Source: Pseudomonadota bacterium (GTDB taxonomy: Bacteria > Pseudomonadota > Gammaproteobacteria > Ga0077536). Taken from it: a DNA stretch of 64,000 bases. The position numbers and the translations under genes were made by a program. Within the stretch, counting starts at the first letter, position 1; each line of letters starts with the position of its first letter. This document shows, piece by piece, positions 61,340 through 64,000 of the stretch. Location of the stretch: positions 62,001 through 126,000 of the forward strand of contig JADJYF010000004.1 in assembly GCA_016719885.1 (NCBI GenBank). Reading direction: 5' to 3'. A model generated the notes under the pieces. The model searched no databases, was not told where the DNA came from, and saw only the letters and a program-made list of their open reading frames with translations.

Positions 61340-62421
61340 TCAGGCGAAGGGCGGACGTGCCGCCGGGTACGGTAGCGCTTCGATCAGCTCCAGCCAGATG
61401 CCGTCCGGGTCGCGGAAGATGACGACGCGACGCTCGCCGAAATCACCCATGTTCCAGCACTCCACCGGCCCGACGCCGGCCTGACCGCTTGCCACCAGGC
61501 GTGCGCGGGCGGCATCGATGTCGTCCACTTCGAAGGCCACGCGAATGATGCCGAGGTGATTGGCGAGCGGGTAGGCTTCGCCATAGGGTTTGGGTGTGTG
61601 CCACTGCAACACGTCCAGCGGGCTGCGCGAATCGGAGCGCAGGCCCATCAAGGTCGCCGCGAAATTCATGCCGCCGAGATAGGCAGAGCCGTCTTCGTTC
61701 GCCAGCGCATCGCCGAGCGAGCCATTGCTGGCCGGCTGCAGGGCGCTCGGTTCGAGATAGGCCTGCGGATCGAGACCCATCACGTCGTGATAGAAACGAT
61801 AGCTGCGCTCCAGCGAGCGCACGTTGAGATTGCAGTGATGCATCATGCCTGGATAGACGACGGCGCCGTTCGGATCTTCGGCGCCGATCATTTCGAGCGT
61901 CGAGCCATCGGGATCACGGAAGCCGAACACCCGCACCTTGAAACCGTCGGGCGCGAGGATGATGTCGCTGGGCGCGCCATAGGGGCGGCCACCGTGGGCC
62001 AGCACGTTCGCGTAGGCCTCGTCGAGATTGCCGACCAGCGAGTTCTGGCGATAGATGCCGACGTGATTCGCCTCGCGATAGGGCTGGCCGGTCGGCGCCG
62101 GTGTCTTCCATTCGACCAGGTGCAGATGCCGCGCCGGGAATTCCGCCACCAGGTCGCCGGGCGGCGCGGCGTCCTTGCGGTTCTCCATCACCCAGCCTTC
62201 GAACGGCCGTGTTCGATGCCGAGACCGGTATAGCGCTGCGCGGGCCCGTTGATGCGCTTGACGCGTCGGACCGGGAACGTCGCTTCGTAGAATTCCACCG
62301 CGCGAGCGAGATCCGAGACGTTGATGACGGTGTGTGAAAAGCGGTTGATGTGACCGCGCAGGCCGTGGGCCAGGCGATCGAGCGGCGGCTTGGCGCCGTC
62401 GCGAGTGGATGTGGATGCCAT
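61340..62421 (-). pseudogene. Two-domain VOC (glyoxalase/extradiol-type) protein broken by a frameshift
   Basis: The N-terminal part starts at the ATG at 62421 (GAGGG upstream), reads RFSHTVINVSDLARAVEFYE and ends out of frame at 62188. The remainder continues in the next frame from EGWVMENRKDAA onward to 61340, with VFGFRDPDGSTLEMIG, MHHCNLNVRSLERSYRFYH and VIFRDPDGIWLELIE. One missing base near 62203-62207 (GGCCG-TTCGAAGGC) joins them as GIEHGRFEGWVMEN, giving about 360 residues with two VOC modules. VOC proteins are metal-dependent dioxygenases, lyases or isomerases; the exact type is not clear. Either a sequencing error or real decay. Confidence 0.78.
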
Positions 62422-62512
62422 GCTGAGCCCTCGGCGTCGAATGCGTGCCGCTCAGCATAGCGGCGCGCCGCTGGCCGCGACTACCTGCGGACGGGGAACA
62501 CGGCAACGACCG

Positions 62513-63604
62513 TCAGTTCAGCCACTCGATGTCATCGATGCCGCATTCGCGGTGCGGCGTGAGTGCACCGCGCGGAGCGTCGTCGAACAGCGCCGGGTTG
62601 TGCACGCCGTAAGCATCGCCCGCCGCCGCGATGGTGCCGGCCGCCACGGCGTAGGGCGACTGCGTGACGGCTGCGTAATCGCGCACCTGGCCGACCAGGA
62701 GCCCGGCCGCACTGAAGCGTGCTTCCCAGGCGCTGGCGCTGTCGCGCGCGAGATGCGCTTCCAAGGCCGCGATCAAGGCCGGGCGATGGGTGACGCGATC
62801 CGACGGCGTCATGAAGCGTGGATCGTCGGCGAGTTGTGGAGCGCCGATTTCATCGAGCAGCGTTTGCCAGTGCTTGGGCAGGTAGGCGGCGATCACGATC
62901 GCGCCTTCGCCACAGCGCAACAGGTCCGCCGGTGCGCCGAGCGGCGCGCTGTTGCCGTTGCGCGGTAGCTGTGTGCCGGTCATCAGGTATTCGACCAGCG
63001 GCCCGGCCTGCAGATGCAGGGCGACGTCGTAGAGACTGACGCGCACCACGCTGCCGCGCCCGCTGCGTTCGCGTTTGAACAGCGCCGCGAGCAGCGCGTG
63101 ACAGAAGGCATGACCGCTGGCCGCGTCGACCGCCGTGAAGCCCACTTTCATCGGCGTTTCGAGCGGGCCGGTGGCGGCCATGATGCCGCTCTCGGCCTGC
63201 ACGATCAGATCGACGCCGCGCTTGTCGCGCACCGCGGCGCTCCAGCCGAAGCCCGATACCGAGCCGTAGACGAGACGTGGGTTGAGTGCGTGGACATCTT
63301 GGGGTCCCAAGCCCAGGCGTTCCATCGCGCCCGGCAGCGAGGCTTCGATCATGACGTCGGCGGCGGCGACCAGGCGTCGCGCCACGGCCAAGGATTCGGC
63401 CTCGCGCAGATCCAGCCGGACGAGGCGCTTGCCGCGATTGTAGGCAATGAAGATCGGCGAGACCGGCAGGTCCAGCGCCACCGCCGAGCGCAGCCTGCGC
63501 ACGTTGTCGCCTTCGGGCGGCTCGATCTTCACGACGTCGGCGCCGTAGTCGGCCAGCATCATGGCGGCCGACGGCGCGGCCACCATCTGCGAGAACTCGA
63601 CCAC
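62513..63604 (-). CDS. CaiB/BaiF family CoA-transferase (probable 5' frameshift)
   Basis: 363 residues from a GTG at 63604. Type III CoA-transferase pattern: VEFSQMVAAPSAAMMLADYGADVVKIEPP, YNRGKRLVRLDL, the catalytic Asp region RLGLGPQDVHALNPRLVYGSVSGFG and GVDLIVQAESGIMAATG. It moves CoA between carboxylic acids. Family members usually start with ...PLAGIRVVEF. The upstream frame gives PDDKPLAGIR then a stop, while the ATG at 63644 is one frame off. Removing one C from CCC at 63632-63634 gives MTTTDDKPLAGIRVVEF, so the true start is probably 63644. Confidence 0.85.
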   Translation of the reverse strand: MVEFSQMVAAPSAAMMLADYGADVVKIEPPEGDNVRRLRSAVALDLPVSPIFIAYNRGKRLVRLDLREAESLAVARRLVAAADVMIEASLPGAMERLGLGPQDVHALNPRLVYGSVSGFGWSAAVRDKRGVDLIVQAESGIMAATGPLETPMKVGFTAVDAASGHAFCHALLAALFKRERSGRGSVVRVSLYDVALHLQAGPLVEYLMTGTQLPRNGNSAPLGAPADLLRCGEGAIVIAAYLPKHWQTLLDEIGAPQLADDPRFMTPSDRVTHRPALIAALEAHLARDSASAWEARFSAAGLLVGQVRDYAAVTQSPYAVAAGTIAAAGDAYGVHNPALFDDAPRGALTPHRECGIDDIEWLN

Positions 63605-63688
63605 GCGGATGCCGGCGAGAGGTTTGTCGTCGGGTCGTGGTCATGTCGGCGTGATGTTGTTCCCGGAGGCTGATTCGTCGTGTTGATA

Positions 63689-63788
63689 GTCAGGCTGGCC
63701 GACCCACGGTCATTCGCACATGGGTCAGGCTTCAGCCCGACCAGAGATGAAAGGTGCGGTTGCAATGTGCGAATGAATTCGCACCTAC
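63689..63788. repeat. REP-like cluster: degenerate family B copies and one exact family A copy
   Basis: 63689-63707 is a decayed minus-strand B-like copy (GTCAGGCTGGCCGACCCAC). 63720-63744 is a B variant (TGGGTCAGGCTTCAGCCCGAC). 63767-63788 is an exact family A copy (GTGCGAATGAATTCGCACCTAC) whose CTA supplies the TAG stop of the minus-strand gene that follows. Confidence 0.72.
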
Positions 63789-64000
63789 ACAAGACCAAGG
63801 CTTTCGATGCGCCCGCTCAGCACCAAGGTCATGCTGCCATGGCCCCGGCTCACCGCTTCACCGTGCGTGGCCGTAACCGCTACCGGTTGAATGCGGTGCC
63901 AATGTTCGTTGGCGTGGCCGTTGCCGTAGTCGATACGCGCCGGCGCGGACACGTCCCAGCAATCGAGCTCCACGCGCTCCGCGCCGCGCCATACGCCGAG
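63785..64000 (-). CDS. C-terminal end of an unknown protein (cut by window edge)
   Basis: The last ~71 residues of a minus-strand gene that begins outside the window. The frame is open from the right edge through GVWRGAERVELDCWDVSAP, HANEHWHRIQPVAVTATHG and TLVLSGRIESLGLV to a TAG at 63785-63787. The beta-rich pattern suggests the end of a barrel or lipocalin-like domain, but I do not recognise the family. The stop codon lies in a REP-like repeat. Confidence 0.5.
   Translation of the reverse strand, partial: LGVWRGAERVELDCWDVSAPARIDYGNGHANEHWHRIQPVAVTATHGEAVSRGHGSMTLVLSGRIESLGLV

Overview
The window is gene-dense, high-GC bacterial DNA. I found no rRNA, tRNA, CRISPR array, phage or transposase. 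Several features point to a proteobacterium, probably a gammaproteobacterium: a MiaE-like tRNA hydroxylase, an Aas-related transporter/acyltransferase fusion, an Nei-type DNA glycosylase, four proteins with VPLPA-type PEP-CTERM tails, and abundant REP-like palindromes. The content suits a chromosomal catabolic region of an organism that degrades aromatic, alicyclic or terpenoid compounds. The taxonomy is an inference.

Layout. 1-6 kb: end of a tungsten/molybdenum aldehyde oxidoreductase with its MoaD-like partner, an RTX protein, two metallo-beta-lactamase (MBL) hydrolases and an acyl-CoA synthetase. 6-10 kb: Rieske dioxygenase alpha/beta pair, a GT11-type glycosyltransferase and a FrnE-like DsbA protein. 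10-12 kb: PEP-CTERM protein, glycine-zipper lipoprotein and a GntR regulator. 12.4-17 kb: a tightly coupled meta-cleavage operon (LLM flavoprotein, HpaB-type hydroxylase, MhpC-like hydrolase, MhpB-like extradiol dioxygenase). 17-19.7 kb: di-iron oxygenase, SCP2-like protein and ferredoxin, divergent from a TetR gene. 19.8-31.5 kb: mixed housekeeping and hypothetical genes, including peptide deformylase, an LplT-PlsC fusion, DUF2235 hydrolase, HerA-like ATPase, an APH-like kinase and a TetR gene. 31.6-42.4 kb: linalool dehydratase/isomerase-like membrane protein, two thiolases, a truncated PPDK-like protein, biotin carboxyl carrier, biotin carboxylase, an unusual carboxyltransferase homologue and an SDR. 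42.4-50 kb: degenerate HD-GYP, cupin, SnoaL, MiaE-RidA fusion, two consecutive Baeyer-Villiger monooxygenases and a PsiF-repeat protein. 50-64 kb: PEP-CTERM proteins, a further MBL protein, two LLM oxidoreductases, methyltransferase, Nei, amidohydrolase, DUF1329 protein, VOC protein and a CoA-transferase.

How the genes may work together. Oxygenases (Rieske, LLM, HpaB, di-iron, Baeyer-Villiger) can open rings. Hydrolases and the extradiol enzyme can process the products. The acyl-CoA synthetase, CoA-transferase, thiolases, SDR and biotin-dependent carboxylase parts can take CoA thioesters onward. The most novel-looking unit is the 33.7-42.4 kb cluster. Its carboxyltransferase homologue lacks the lysine normally carbamylated and one metal-ligand histidine of the pyruvate/oxaloacetate carboxyltransferase family, and it sits beside a PPDK-like protein with no PEP-binding barrel.

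Two further patterns stand out. First, two families of short palindromic repeats with GTAGG or GTGGG heads are spread between genes, often as inverted pairs, with base changes that preserve the stem. Second, several genes carry single-base lesions: probable frameshifts near 7.93, 40.31, 62.20 and 63.63 kb and an in-frame amber codon at 61.13 kb. This means either draft-quality sequence or real gene decay, so the reading frames there should be treated with care.
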